NCBI RefSeq assembly: GCF_000002235.5
Contig: NW_022145611.1
Span: 930,001 to 994,000 of the forward strand
Origin: Strongylocentrotus purpuratus
Lineage: Eukaryota; Echinodermata; Echinoidea; Camarodonta; Strongylocentrotidae
DNA: 64,000 bases
Direction of reading: 5' to 3'
Under the pieces are notes generated by a model that ran no database searches, was not told the DNA's origin, and saw only the letters and a program-made list of their open reading frames with translations. A program made the translations under genes and the position numbers. The number at the start of each line of letters is the position of its first letter. Position 1 is the stretch's first letter. Below are positions 45,032-57,586 of the stretch, piece by piece.

Positions 45032-45596
45032 AAGTCAGATACTGCCCAGACATATCCCTTCCTATGAAAATGTCCATTGACCCTTCCTCATTATCACAAC
45101 TCGTAATCAGCATTGATCCAAGGGTTCCTCTTAGCAGAAGCAAATAAAAGAACCTAGGCGTTCAATATGAATCGACGGAGATGGTAAGAAGATTAAATTC
45201 AACATCTAAAGACTCCAAACCACAAGCCGACCAGATTATAGGTCCAAAAGCTCGTTAGTCATTAAAAGCTCCTGTCCATATTATAATTTCTAGATTCTAG
45301 ATTCTAGATCGGATCCTGGTTAGTTTAAGCATTTCCAAGCTAACGGCAATCTGATTTAAAACTTAGAAATTCGTATTGGGGATGATTGTCGAATTCATCT
45401 TTGCTATGCTAATATTAGCCGTGTAAGATAAATGTTGGAAAATGATATCCACACAGGATGATGATCGACTTTTGATGTCAACATATACCCTATTATTTCT
45501 GGAGCTGATGATACGTGTACTTTTAAGTAATCTTGAACTCTCTTCGTTTTTTTTATGACGAACATCTGCATAATAAGGCCAAATAAAAAAAAAAAA
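45032..45596. other. Intergenic, nothing recognised
   Basis: No gene; contains a TTCTAGATTCTAGATTCTAG micro-repeat at about 45287. Confidence 0.4.
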
Positions 45597-45600
45597 CATG

Positions 45601-45907
45601 TTTAGCGTCCTGTTTTTTCGAAAAATAGGAAGGAGGAGGCCCTTTTTATTTTTTATTTTTTATTTCAAAATGGCCGCTCAAAATGGCCGCTCGTTACATT
45701 TTCCCTGACAGTCGAGGCTATTTTTTTTTCAAGATGGCCGCCGACAATTTTTTTTTTTTAAATTCAGAAATAGAGCCATTTTAGCAGTGTTTTCATGTTT
45801 TTTTTTCTTTCAAAAAAATAAAAAATAAAAAATTTTAAAATTCAACAAAAAAAAAAAAAAAAAAATAGGAGGCGGCCCCCAAAAAGGAAGCGGGCGGGGA
45901 CGCTAAA
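45601..45907. mobile_element. 307-bp MITE flanked by CATG
   Basis: The ends TTTAGCGTCC and GGACGCTAAA are inverted, and CATG lies outside both (45597-45600, 45908-45911). Because CATG is its own complement, it may be a 4-bp duplication or part of the inverted repeat. The interior has AAAATGGCCGCTC twice and A/T homopolymers. Confidence 0.7.
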
Positions 45908-45930
45908 CATGTATATTTTTTTAAATGGCC

Positions 45931-45992
45931 TAACAATGATAACGCTCACAAATAATTTTTTACCTCTTCCCAGAACTCAACCTTCACTTTAA
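45931..45992 (+). mobile_element. TTAA MITE right-end fragment, A4
   Basis: AATGATAACGCTCACAAAT through CCAGAACTCAACCTTCACT and TTAA matches the right ends of A1 and A2. The remainder is absent. Confidence 0.75.
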
Positions 45993-47337
45993 ATCGTTAT
46001 TTTCTAGACAATATTTATTTTCTAGACTAATCACAATAATTTCAGGAAATCCTATACGATTAAAACAAAAATTCAGTTATGATGAAGTATTCGAGATTGA
46101 TGATATTGAATGTTTAGGTTATTTGTATCCGACAATTTCAACAAAAAGAACTCTCGCATAATATTCTGACAAACAAAAGTAATTAACTTAATTTTATTTT
46201 TTTGATTTGAACAATCTAAATACGCTCGACCAAGAAATCTGCTAAGATCTGCTGAGTTTTCTCTTTCGATAACAGGTTGATCTTTCTGTTTACATGATCC
46301 ACAGCCCCCCCCCCCCCCATCGTTCCGTAAACCAAATAGTCTTAGATAAATAAAGCAATTTATCCAGAGCTTTTGTAATCTGCTGCTTAGAGTGGGGGTT
46401 GATTGCGTAACGAGACCTTGTTGTTTATTGTCCGTGGTTTTCAGATCCTTTTCAGACATCCAAATATGGTTTCCCCTTTCGTCGAGCCCAGAGAGAGAAC
46501 AATCAAAATTGATCTCTGGGTTCTACATCATTGGTATACGTCATCCATCAATAGCCCCCGCCCCTCTTCAATTTGTATCATTAACTATTCTGCATCGTGA
46601 CGTCATTGATAGAGTTATTCCAGTCCTCGCCGGCCGATTAAAAGTTCCAACGCATGGAAGTGTCGTGAGTTGAATGACTATATAGACTAAAAGTCACGTG
46701 GTATATTTGCGTCCTGATATAATAGCCCAGTTTACACTTGTTTGCCCAACATTATAAAAGGTAAAGTGGAATGCAATGGTTTTGTCCACGAGGTCCGCGG
46801 GTTCGAAACCAAGTCGCAATGCGCTCATCAGCCCTTGGTATTCTTATTACCCAAGCCCTAATTTCCTTGGTTGCTGAATATTCAAGCAAGCAGGCAAAAG
46901 TTCATTCTACTTCTCCCTTTTTACTTGCAGTAATTTGTATGCTATGTTATTCTGATCACATAGAGAAGACAAGTCATAATGCAAGATGTTCCAACCGCCC
47001 CCCCCCCCCCCCCTCCGCCGTTTCGTTAACCAAATAGAGATAAGTCAAGTAATTTATCCAGGGCTTTTGTCATCTGCTGTCGATGTTCCCCGAGCCCAGA
47101 TAGAGGACAATTACAATACGTCAAACGATTGCTCATATTGGGTCCTAGTCCAGATTCTGTCAATTTTTACACTTTATTCTTCAATCATCATTTTCCTCTC
47201 CCATCAAAAATTGGGAGAGGAAAATGATGATTGACCAAGAAGTTTCTTGGTCCCACACAGACAAGTCTTCACTAGCGCTATCCACATCGGTCGAAAGAAA
47301 AAATAATTAGGCGAACAATCATCCTTTTTACTTCCCC
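45993..47337. other. Intergenic with a diverged direct repeat
   Basis: 46290-46510 and 46985-47130 share C run, CCGT..C..(A)ACCAAATAG, AATTTATCCAG(A/G)GCTTTTGT and CGAGCCCAGA(T/G)AGAG, indicating an old duplication or two copies of one dispersed repeat. A B-box-like GGTTCGAAACC lies at 46801 without a convincing A box. No gene. Confidence 0.45.
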
Positions 47338-47409
47338 CAGGGGCGTCGCCAAAGGGGGGTGTGGGGGTGCGACACCCCCCACCTGTCAGGATATTGTCGG
47401 TAAAATTGC

Positions 47410-47730
47410 GCTGCCGTCGGGAAAAAGAGAAAAGGGGGAGGGAAAAAAAGAGAGGGGAAGGGAAAGAAAAGAAAAAAAGAAAAGGAAAAAAAAGAAAGAA
47501 AGGAAAAGAAAGGAAAGAAAGGAAAAGAAAGGAAAGAAAAGAGAAGAAAGAAAGAGAAAAAAGAAAAAGAGGGGGGAGAGGAAAGAAAGGAAAAGAAAGA
47601 AAAGAAAGAAAAGGAAAAAAAGAAGAAAAAAGAGTGAAAGGGAAACAAAAGAAACGGGGGATGAAAGAGAGGAGAGAGAGGGGAGGTAACAGTCTGAGAG
47701 AGGAGGAGTGGGAGTAAAAGAGAAAAGGGG
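47410..47730 (+). repeat. Polypurine (A/G) tract
   Basis: Nearly uninterrupted GAAAAGAAAGG-type sequence of about 300 bp. Long open frames on both strands are a composition effect, not genes. Confidence 0.9.
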
Positions 47731-48069
47731 GTTGTTGGGTGGAGTCGTCTCGTCGAGGGAGCAAGAAAGACACGGGTAAATATGTTGCTGTGTCGGGTCA
47801 GCTGTGTCGGTATTCTTGCTCGATCCTCATCAATGCATAAGTTTGAAGTCGGTGAGAGGTATATTGTCGGTCGGCCGACAAGTTTTTTTTCCCTAAGAAC
47901 TGCGACTTTTTATCCGCTGTGACGACTTCGAGAGTGACTACAACTACAATACTTGTATTTTCTCGAAGTTAAAGAAATCAGAGGTTTGAAATTTTCGGGG
48001 TAACTAAATTCAAACAAGGTTTAAGAGTCAACAACGGTACGACGAATCATTTTCCTTTATATTGTGATG

Positions 48070-48790
48070 AAACGCCAAAAATTCCGCGCTTTGCGCGGAA
48101 GGGGAAACTTCATTTAGACGAATCGAGAACGGTACAACGAATCGTGTTCTTTCTCTAATAATTTAAGGAAACGTCAAAGCTTCCGCGCTTTGCGCGAAAG
48201 TGGGAAACTGAATTCAGACAAATAGGGCTAACTAAAAGTCGAAAACGTTACAACGAATCGTGTTCTTTCTCTAATAATTTGAGGAAACGTCAAAGCTTTC
48301 GCGCTTTGCGCGAGAGGGGGAAACTAAATTCAGATGAATAAGGCTTAATAATAATGAAATTCGAAAACGGTATGAGGAATCGTCTTCCTTTCTCTATATT
48401 GTGATGAAACGCCAAAAATTTCGCGCTTCGCGCGGAAGGGGAAAACTTCATTTAGACGAGTCGAGAACAGTACGACGAATCGTCTTCTTTCTCTAATAAT
48501 TTAAGGAAACGTCAAAGCTTCCGCGCTTTGCGCGAGAGGGGGAAACTGAATTCAGACAAAATTAATAGGGCTCATTTAGAGTCGAAAACGGTACGAGGAA
48601 TCGTCTTCTTTCTCTAATAATTTAAGGAAACGTCAAAGCTTCCGCGCTTCGCGCGAGAGGGGGAAACTTCATTTAGACAAAATTAATAGGGCTCATTTAG
48701 AGTCAAAAACGGTACAACGAATCGTGTTCTTTCTCTAAGGAAACGTCAAAGCTTCCGCGCTTCGCGCGATAGGGGGAAACTGAATTCAGA
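48070..48790 (+). repeat. Seven-unit tandem array, each unit with a CGCG hairpin
   Basis: The hairpin core CGCGCTTTGCGCG (or CGCGCTTCGCGCG) recurs at about 48084, 48184, 48300, 48422, 48522, 48642 and 48755. Unit lengths are about 100, 116, 122, 100, 120 and 113 bp. Between cores the units share AAACT(G/T)(A/C)ATT(C/T)AGAC, AACGGTAC(A/G)A(C/G)GAATCGT and TTCTTTCTCTAATAATTTAA. Two unit types alternate: one beginning GTGATGAAACGCCAAAAATT and one GGAAACGTCAAAGCTT. Confidence 0.93.
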
Positions 48791-49143
48791 CACCCCCTTA
48801 TTAGTGCGCTTTTAAGTGATTCTCTTGCTAGTGAGCAAAAATCCCTCCCTAAAATAAGATCCTAGCTCCGCGCCTGCATTAAAATATATAGCTATGATGC
48901 TGACTAAATTTAAGAAATAATTCGTATATTAATGTCGTCGAGGAAAATGACCATTTTGCGCATATGCAAGTATATAGATAGTCCATAGGAAAAACAATTT
49001 AGCCTTCGGCCCCAGGTTTATAGGGCTGACTTTGTAGATATTGGAAATTTAATTTTGTCGGTAATTGGTGGCTACTTTTGTCGGTAATCGTTGGCCTCTA
49101 CACCCCCCCCCCCCCCACTGAAAAAGGTCTAGCGACGCCCCTG

Positions 49144-50189
49144 CTTCCCCCACTACTTGCAGTTATATGTCACTATTTGATGATCATTGCAATGTCTAAT
49201 TTAAGGAAGACAAGTTATGATACTAGTGTGATAGTATATAGTGTGATACTATATGTGAGATTATTATTGTCACTGAACAAGATTTACAAGGCTGTAGACA
49301 TGTGAAAACCCTGACATTAGAGCTCACATTCCTGGTCCTACACTTAGAACAAACTGTTTTTGTATTGTTGTATTAATTATATTTCCTTCTCAACAGTACA
49401 ATATAAAATACAATGTATGTATAAATCATAATGTATTTAACAATGATTTCAACATAATAGTGGATTATTCTAATGACAAGAAAACAAAAAAGACTTTCAG
49501 GAGGACAATAACAAAAACTACCACGTTGTCCTCGAGTCGCTAATGCGTTTACACTTTACAACCGGAAGTCCGTTCATTGTCACTGACGTTTTTTTTCTCA
49601 GGTCAGCAGGGGTCATGAGGAAATATGGACTAGTTTGCATGCACAAACCTTTGACCTTCGACTTGCGTAACAGTGTCTGCACTTCGAGACTAGGCTGACA
49701 GCATAGTGCATATGCTCTGTACTTTATAAGCAGTCACAACAACAACAACAACAGAGCTAGGCTCTGATCAATGCTATAGGAATTGTGGCACAATGTCAAC
49801 GTAGAGCCTGTTCATAGAGACTATGTGTTTGTGTTGTGATATCCGCAAAGTCGGAAACTCATCACTTGAAGTCAAATAGAAACCGAAAGTGAAGTGCCCA
49901 GCTCAAGACAAAACAAACGAGATAATATCTACAGTAATGATAATACGATATGCCTGATCAACGCTGTTGTAATATAAGCTAGACTCGATTATTCTTCACT
50001 TGCAAAATACATTAGTGAATGAGTCTGTTAATATTGATATGAGAGGTTTTAATAGTGGATACACTGTATTGTCACATGCAAATTGCAATTGTTGTGGCGA
50101 AAAAATATGCTTAATACAAGGATCATATCGATCAAATTATGACGCCTATAACATTGAGGAAAACTTATATATAGAAAATAATAAAAGTT
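49144..50189. other. Intergenic, nothing recognised
   Basis: (AAC)n at about 49736-49753; no exon called. Confidence 0.4.
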
Positions 50190-50278
50190 GTCATGAAACA
50201 TGCAATGAGTGATAAAATATGATGAGATATGTGTAAACTCTCATGATATGTTATAACACTCATTGCATGTTTCATGAC
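50190..50278. repeat. Small hairpin, 38/40-bp arms, 11-base loop
   Basis: The arms 50190-50227 and 50239-50278 pair with the outer 22 bp perfect (GTCATGAAACATGCAATGAG and so on), then two mismatches and a 2-base bulge. Size and shape match a microRNA precursor, but a tiny palindromic MITE is equally likely. Confidence 0.85.
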
Positions 50279-51066
50279 CTAGGGCACGAAAGTAATGTCT
50301 AATGAAAGAAATTACCGTTTGACTTTCACTGTTTGCACCAAACTGAAAGCAATAATTCAGTAAATACATTCACATTAGAATTGTACAATGCATGAATGAT
50401 GCTTATAAAATCTTGGATAGAAGCCAAAACAACATTTGAAAGTATTTCTCTTTTAAGGCTTAATGTACGTCCAAACACGACAAACAAGACAAATTTCCCG
50501 TTACAATAACAAAGTTCCCGGATTCTTGACCTCCGTTTCTTATAATTTACGAATTGTTAAAGTAGAAGGTTCATGGTCAAACCATAGATAGTAGGCAGAC
50601 ATCCGTTTAACCCGTTATACAACATGTGTATGGTTTCACCGTCACGCATCGGATCCACGAGATTCGGTCAAAGGTGGTTCCCCGATAGCGTCATTGCTAT
50701 TCTGGTGCTTGCGTGCATCCAGCGTTTATTGTGACGTCACAAAACAAAGATTACCCTGGCCGCGTATGTTTTCCCGTAACATAGTCATCATGTCGCTGTA
50801 TTTAATTGGCTCAATAGGACCTATACGTCATGCGCTAGTCATCAATATTCATAATACGCACGTACTCAGAATCTGATGCGATAATGAATTAATATATCAA
50901 ATTTGAGATTTCATACAAAAATGACAAATGCAAAGCTAAGTTTACTTTAAATAAGTGACATTGCGACAAAATCGGGAGGCTTACCATAAACGAATGACTG
51001 CCCTATAATAGTAACTGGTCCATTATCATTGCGACATACTGGTTAATTTAGTCCAGAATATGGGAT
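50279..51066. other. Intergenic, nothing recognised
   Basis: TGTGACGTCAC near 50731 is a CRE-like palindrome. No gene. Confidence 0.4.
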
Positions 51067-51643
51067 GGTATTCTGAACATTGTTGTAAGTTTTGTGTTAT
51101 CTTTTGTTGTATCTTCCAGAGATAACACAGCGCTAATATTGTATTCTGAACATCATTTTATCCCTGTGTTATCTCTTGAAGGACCGCCTCTATCTTATCT
51201 TTGACCACTGTTGACACGCCCATGTGCATGTAATTTCTTAGAAAGTTCTTATCTGTGATGTTTCCGGTCAACACACAATCTTCTTCTAACTCATCTATTG
51301 GCACGAAGTTGGTTCTGGGCAAGAAATATTGCCGCCATTATATCACCACGAAAGATGTAAATATTGTTGTAAATACCATGCAAGATAAGATAAGATAAAA
51401 GATACAACAATTTTTATCTCTCGTGCGCATATGCAAATGAGGATTAAACGCCACTTTATTAATAATACGCACAATTACAAGCGTACCAAACTATGAGCGC
51501 AGGCGCGGCCAATGAGATTAGAGAAAAGATACAACAAAAGATAACACAAAAGTTACAACGGTTACAACAATGTTCAGAATACCAACTTTATCTTATCTCC
51601 AAAGATACAACAATATTAGAGATAACACAGGGTTCAGAATACC
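51067..51643. mobile_element. GGTATTCTGAAC-ended MITE
   Basis: The left end GGTATTCTGAACATTGTTGT and inverted copies at 51553-51583 and 51620-51643 bound a region rich in GATAACACA, AGATAAGATA and GATACAACAA motifs in both orientations. Two right-end-like copies suggest an internal duplication or two overlapping insertions. Confidence 0.65.
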
Positions 51644-54600
51644 GCCCCTGGCCGATTTAATTTTGAATTTGACCTCACCGTACCAACGCAAAAATTCATA
51701 TATTCAAATATTAATATGCATTCTAGGATGGCTATATCATGGAAAAAAGACACATCCCGGCCCGCGTAGAAATACGTGGATTTTGTAAACACAATTCTCC
51801 ACTGTAACATATAATTTATCACAATCTTACTGTATTCTTTTGTTTTAATTTCATGTTTCCCCCCGAAACTGCCCTATTTTATATGTTTAGTCAACATTTT
51901 CTCTTTCTTTTCCAATCACAAACCTGTTTTCCTGTTGCGCCTACTTGTTGTATGAAATAATATGTAATAAATTCCCCAAAATTCTTTTCGTCACGAATGA
52001 TTGTTAAACAGACCATTAATGACTCATTTTCCTCGTCAAAATTTCGACATGTTTTTTAGTGTATAGTTGTATAGTTGTTGTTGTTGTTGTTGTTGGCTAT
52101 TGTTGGAAATAACCTTACTGTTTGATGGTTCCTCTTAAGGGATTGGGTAACTTTGCCTCAGATTAAAAAAAAATCCTGGATTTAGCTCATGCTGAAATCC
52201 TATTTTAATAACACATGAATCCCATGACTTTTACAAGCCAATCGCCTGTCTGATTATCAAAATGTCATAAATAGTTTTCCTAACGGAAAATGAGAAAATG
52301 GGAAAATGAGTATGGTAAAACCGGTCACTAAAAGATTTTAGCTTTTTTGAGTCACTTCATGATCATTTTGAAGCGCAATTTTTTAGGGATCCATATTACA
52401 CCATTATGGGCCATAATAGACAGTCTTTCGTGATCAAAGAAAATCCGGGCACCCATGTTTGGTATATTGATATCCAAGTTCTGAGAAACAGTGGCCTTCT
52501 TCATGTTTATTATTTTTATATAACGGTTCTTCTGCAAGATATATCAGAGGGGAGGAGAGAGAGAGAGAGAGAGGGGGGACTGGAAAAAAAACATGGATAA
52601 AAAGAAGAGATGTGGTGATTGGGATTAAATCACTCGTAGTAATACAAAAATAAAAATTATTTGGAGAGTTTTCCTTTTTTTGACAGTGACATAATAGGAG
52701 TGAAACAAGATAGATCTAACTCCAGTAAAACCCTTAATACTTTTACTATTTTGTTACCAAGTTCGATTATAGAGATGATTAAAACAAAATCAAAGAATGG
52801 TATCGTTGTTTTTTTAATTATTATTTCATATTGGCATGTGTGTCTGATTTTATCATTCAGTTATTATTTTTGAAGAAGATTAAAGGGCAACTCAACATAG
52901 GGGAGACATTACGTAACTCTGATATAATTGACACCACTCACACTAGATAGTGATGAAAGTGGGTTGTGCATTCTAAATAAGATGGTACTATTACTACTAT
53001 ACGATACCATGGACCTAATACGAATCATAGTGAAGAAAATCATGAGCTGGACTTACCCTTATTTCTACCCTGAATAATTATACTGGTATGTCTGCTCTTA
53101 GGTTTAATGAAATATGACCGCACTCAGAAAGAAGCCCACAATATCAAATTGCCATCATGTTAGACACTTAAAACTTAAATTTTTCAATTGAATTTTGTGC
53201 CATATTTTATTTCCTCAGTTGTAATTTCTGTTCTGATTATCTCTCTTACTCCTGATAAATTGATTATCAGTACGTTTCTGATCATGAAAATGTTCTTGTT
53301 TCAAAATCCTGGATGTTAATAAAGTAGATTACAGATAAAATCTAGTTTAATATCATAATTATCGTCTCTGCACTCAGGTCATATCCTGCAGTGTTATTTT
53401 CTGAATAAGAAACCAGAAACATAAAACAGGAATTACAGTAATCGTCATACGACCCGGAAACGGAAGTATACTTTGACACTTTATAAATTACGGAACTGAC
53501 CTGGTTATAATCAGCTATACTCTCGCTTATGTTATTCTCACCGTTTCCTCACCGTTTCCTCTACGTGTTATGACGGGTGTTTGATAAATGATTACAAATA
53601 CCATTCATACGTAGTTTAATTTATGACGAAACTCACAGCCAAATTATAATCATGATTATTATGTTGGACAGCGATGGGTTGTAGCCTATAGGGAGATGCC
53701 AAAACATGACCTACAACATCGTCGGGGGTAAACATGAATTTAAGGATAAAGATCGACGTCTATAAAAGGATAATTGGAGCACAACTTTCACAACCTTACG
53801 TATTCTGTGTGTTCTGTATGAAAATTTAATATTTCAACCTTCAAAGATAACAGTTTATAGGTAAGAAAGCCTATTAATAATAATGACACGAATAATAAAA
53901 TAAAATGATGCAGTCATTATTTGTATATTTTGTATTATGAAGTACAATCACAGTTTTTAGTGTTTGAAAATATCATTAGTAAATTATGATGAAATGGTTA
54001 TTTATCATTCTCCACACTGGGGAGAGGAATATAGCACGTCAAATGTAATATAATATAAATTACCTTTCAAGTTCTTGACAAGGATCACCGTAAGGGTGAA
54101 ACAAAATAAAGAGATATGTGTCCCAAATCATAATTTCGAACCACGACATCTAAATTTGACCTCTCATTTGCTTATCGAGAAGTTTTAAATCGAATATTCT
54201 GATGTACAACTGAAAACCCCGTACTTAAAAAAAAACATAAATTAACCCATTTTAACTATAACAACGACGGGACTAGATAATGAAATGAAAATAATGTAAA
54301 AAACATACGTCAGAAGATTAAAGGTAATACAAAGTTTTGGTATGCAATCTTGAATTTGGTACAAATGAACATATTGGAAGCATATGCGATCCTAAAATAT
54401 TAAATGATCGTTGTCGCGGTTGAATTCGGGTCTGAAGTTATAAAATTGTAAATAATAAACTCTGTATGTTGTATAGCTCCCTCTCAAGGTCAAGCTATTA
54501 ATTAAGCTATAAAACAATGTTTCTTGGCTAAAATCGACGATTAGCTATTCCCGTTTGGAAATTATATATCACAACTACATATTCTGAGATTTTCATGGTC

Positions 54601-54960
54601 ACACGCTACTATTGTTTGGCCCTAGGCGCTATTTGAAATTTATTAAAATTTACCGGGAGCACCGGTAAATTGTTATATTCAATTTTTCTCAAAAGCAGAG
54701 GTGCTTTAGGGGCTAAATTGTCTAGTGCTTATAAATAAATCCACATGGGCATCCAAATATATCAACATTGTAAAGAATCACTATCCACCCAATTTTCAAA
54801 ATTCCCCAAAACTTTGTCTTAACTTTAATGTTTTTAATTCATCAAATTGAATTCTCTATACAGGAAAACTGGAAAATACAGTCCGGAAAATGAAATTTGG
54901 GAATATGATTTTCTTTCGTATCTTTACAACCTCAAAATTCCTTTATGCATCCATCTCACA
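51644..54960. other. AT-rich intergenic
   Basis: (TTG)n at 52076-52095, a short (GA)n at 52556-52572, and a lone TTAAAGGGCAACTC terminus at 52880. No exon recognised. Confidence 0.4.
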
Positions 54961-54961
54961 T

Positions 54962-56383
54962 TAGGGCCTTTTCTTTTGTCACGTCTACATAGACAACGTC
55001 AAAGATGTGACGTCATTTCGGCGATTTGCCCATGCTTTGGGTCGTCTCACGTCGTCAGGCCAAATTTGAGAACGCGTTCATCCACGATTTAAGGTTCGTC
55101 CGAAAACTCGAACCCCGTCGTCAGAATGACGTCATCTTGCTATCGTAGCGTAAATAAGAAAGGAAAGACATAAAGAGAAAGTGATAGAATTATAAAAACA
55201 TAGAATAATATAAGAGAAGGTGATAGAAGGAAGAACAAAGAATAACATAAGGAAAGACAGAAAGATAAAGTGATAGAATGATTTTAAAAAAAAGAATTGC
55301 ATAAGAGAAGGTTATAGAAGGAAGTAACAAAGAATAATACAAACAAAGAATAACATAAGAATAGAAGAAAGAAACAAAAACTAGAAAAATAAGGAAAGAC
55401 AGAAAGAATAGATATTGGAAAGATAGAAGAGAAGATGAAAGATGGATAAACAAAATGGAATGGTAGGAAGAAAATGATAGAACGATAAAACTGAACACAG
55501 AATAACATGTAAGAGAAGGTGATAGAATGAAGAAACAAAGAATAACATAATGAAAGACAGAAAGGAAAATGATAAAGAATAGATAATGAAAAGATATAGA
55601 AGTGAAAATGAAAGATGGAAAAAAAACAAAGAATAACATAAGAATAGAAGGAAGAAATAAAAAATAACGTAAGGAATGGTAGGACAAATACGATAGAACG
55701 ATAAAACTGAACACAGAATAACATATAAGAGAAGGTGATAGAAAGAAGAAACAAAAAATAACATAATGAAAGACAGAAAGAGAAAATGATAAAGAATAAA
55801 TAATGGAAAGATAGAAGATAAGATGAAAGACGGAAAAACAAAGAATAACATAAGAATAGAAGGAAGAAACAAGGAATAACATAAGGAATGGTAGGACAAA
55901 AATGATGGAACGATAAAAACAAAGAATTACAAAAGAAAAGGTGATAGAAGGAAAAAACAAAGAGTAATAAATACAAAGAATAACATAAGAATAGGAAGAA
56001 ACGAAGAAGAACATAAGGAAAAACAGAAAGAGAAAATGATAAAGAATAGATAATGGAAAGATTAAAGAGAAGATGAAAGATGGATAAACGAAGAATAACA
56101 GAAAAAAACAAAAAGAGAAAATGATAGAAGGAAAACAAAGAATAACATGTCAAAAGATTAAAAAAATGATAGAATAATAAACGAAGAATCACATGAGGAG
56201 TTAATAAAAGAAAAATTGAATATACGCGCGTGGGGGCATTACGTCATCCTGTAGAGAAAGGGCGTCGACTAAAAACGAAAAGGGTTATAAACTAGTGAAC
56301 ACTGGGGCAATTTGAATGCAGCCAATTCGCATCGTTAGAGGACGGGAACGGCGTCCTCGTCTACACAAACGAAACAATCCCTA
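54962..56383. mobile_element. TAGGG-ended element filled with a polypurine satellite
   Basis: The left end TAGGGCCTTTTCTTTTGTCA followed by CGTCTACATAGAC is mirrored at the right as TAGGGATTGTTTCGTTTGTG followed by TAGACGAGG. Both flanks carry GACGTCAT motifs and GC-richer sequence. The middle is a long A/G-rich tandem repeat. No transposase. Flanking duplication ambiguous. Confidence 0.55.
55160..56210. repeat. Polypurine satellite with about 215-bp higher-order period
   Basis: GGAATGGTAGGA recurs at 55457, 55673 and 55885 (spacing 216 and 212), and AGAATAACATAAGAATAGAA and CGATAAAACTGAACACAGAA recur at matching spacing. Inside each period are smaller AGAATAACATAA-type subrepeats. Long minus-strand open frames (up to 302 codons of F/S/L/Y) are artefacts of this composition. 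Confidence 0.9.
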
Positions 56384-57555
56384 TTATCTGAGAAGGAGAT
56401 CTCGTATATAAACTTTATGCATGATGAAATAAATAGATGATGACAATAACGAACGCTTATATGACTCTTCAGATTTTGCTGACAGTTATACTAATATGAA
56501 AGAGTGGATTGGAAGAATGTTTTTCTTGCTTGTATAAAATCGCGCTGGAATAGATGAAAAAATGCAAAACATCGCTTTTCAAGCCATAGAATAATTCAGC
56601 ATATGGTTGTTGAAACCATTTTGATATGATGAACACAATGGATGTGGGATTAGGTTGGTTTAATGTGTCACAATCAACCATATCGAGGACTGAATCTTGA
56701 AAATAAATATTGCCCAAATAGTGCCATTCTTACCTCAATACCCCATGAAAATTTTGTTAGAGGTATAGCATCCGAAAAAAGGGAAGACATTGATTCTAAA
56801 CAGATAGGAACATGAGGAATTGATTGAAACAAACAAAATGAATGCCATTCATTAAAACCCTTCATGTGCACTAGTTTGGCATGGAGGGATTAGACCACCC
56901 TGCAAAGTCACTGGCAGGTGGTTATCTCATCAAATCAGCTCTGAATAATTAAAAAGGGACCCGCTTAGGCATTGTTGGCTGTATAGAGGGCGCAAGTAGC
57001 TATAATAAGTGCAGTAGGGCTTTAAAGAAGGAGGGAAAGAAGACACAAAATACAAATAAATAAATAAATAATAACATACATGCCGAAGAAAAAAAATTGA
57101 CAGTAAATCAATAGAGTTGATTTAAGTGATCAGAACTTACAAAACTCACGACATCATGAAAAAAAAATGTCAACTTTTTATTCATTATTAAAAGCTTGTC
57201 ACATCTCTAAATCTAACAGCTTTGCTCGTACAATAACAATGAAAAGGAAAGCGGACAATATTCAATCTTTCTGGTTTTGATTAGTTTTGATTACTGATAT
57301 TTTGAACCAATTAATGACGTACGATCTTATAGCATTCAGTAAGTTTCGTTATTATTAGCGAGATATAAAAAGACGGATTATATCAGGGTTGTCAGAAAGG
57401 ACGGGTCAAGATTACTCGATAAATACTGTTGACTTTGCTTACCGTTATACTGTTACGTAATACTTGTTAGAGGCGATTTTGTTTGTAAAGACGTACTACA
57501 CGCGTTACGCAATATTGACAAGTATTTTCAGAAGATATTTGACCATTGCTCACTA
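56384..57555. other. Intergenic, nothing recognised
   Basis: No exon or repeat called; (AAAT)n at about 57050-57068. Confidence 0.4.

Positions 57556-57584
<29 letters not shown>
57556..57584 (+). repeat. G29 homopolymer
   Basis: Twenty-nine consecutive G, the longest such run in the window, capable of G-quadruplex formation. Confidence 0.9.

Positions 57585-57586
<2 letters not shown>

Larger units (their letters stand above)
47338..49143. mobile_element. 1.8-kb hAT-like non-autonomous element with internal satellite
   Basis: The left end CAGGGGCGTCGCC and the right end GCGACGCCCCTG are inverted, each near a G/C-rich tract, with TGTCGGTAA words further in on both sides. CTTCCCC stands outside both ends (8 bp, CTTCCCCC, if the terminal C is shared), as expected for hAT-type elements. 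No transposase; the inside is a polypurine tract (47400-47770) and a tandem array (48083-48790). Confidence 0.75.

Noticed and set aside
46775-46830. Possible tRNA or SINE head (GGTTCGAAACC)
   Set aside because: Only a B-box-like word; no A box or cloverleaf at the right distance.
47204-47773. 189-codon minus and 118-codon plus open frames
   Set aside because: Both lie on a polypurine tract; peptides are F/S/L- or K/E/R-only low complexity.
48070-48790. CRISPR-like array
   Set aside because: The spacers are homologous to each other, unit lengths vary, and the context is a eukaryotic DNA element.
52880-52910. TTAAAGGGCAACTC as an element start
   Set aside because: No matching right end could be located, so no element was called.
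55190-56192. Long overlapping minus-strand open frames (up to 302 codons) rich in F, S, L and Y, resembling a membrane protein
   Set aside because: They are the complement of an A/G-rich tandem satellite with few stop codons by composition; all three frames look alike and no start context or splice signal is present.
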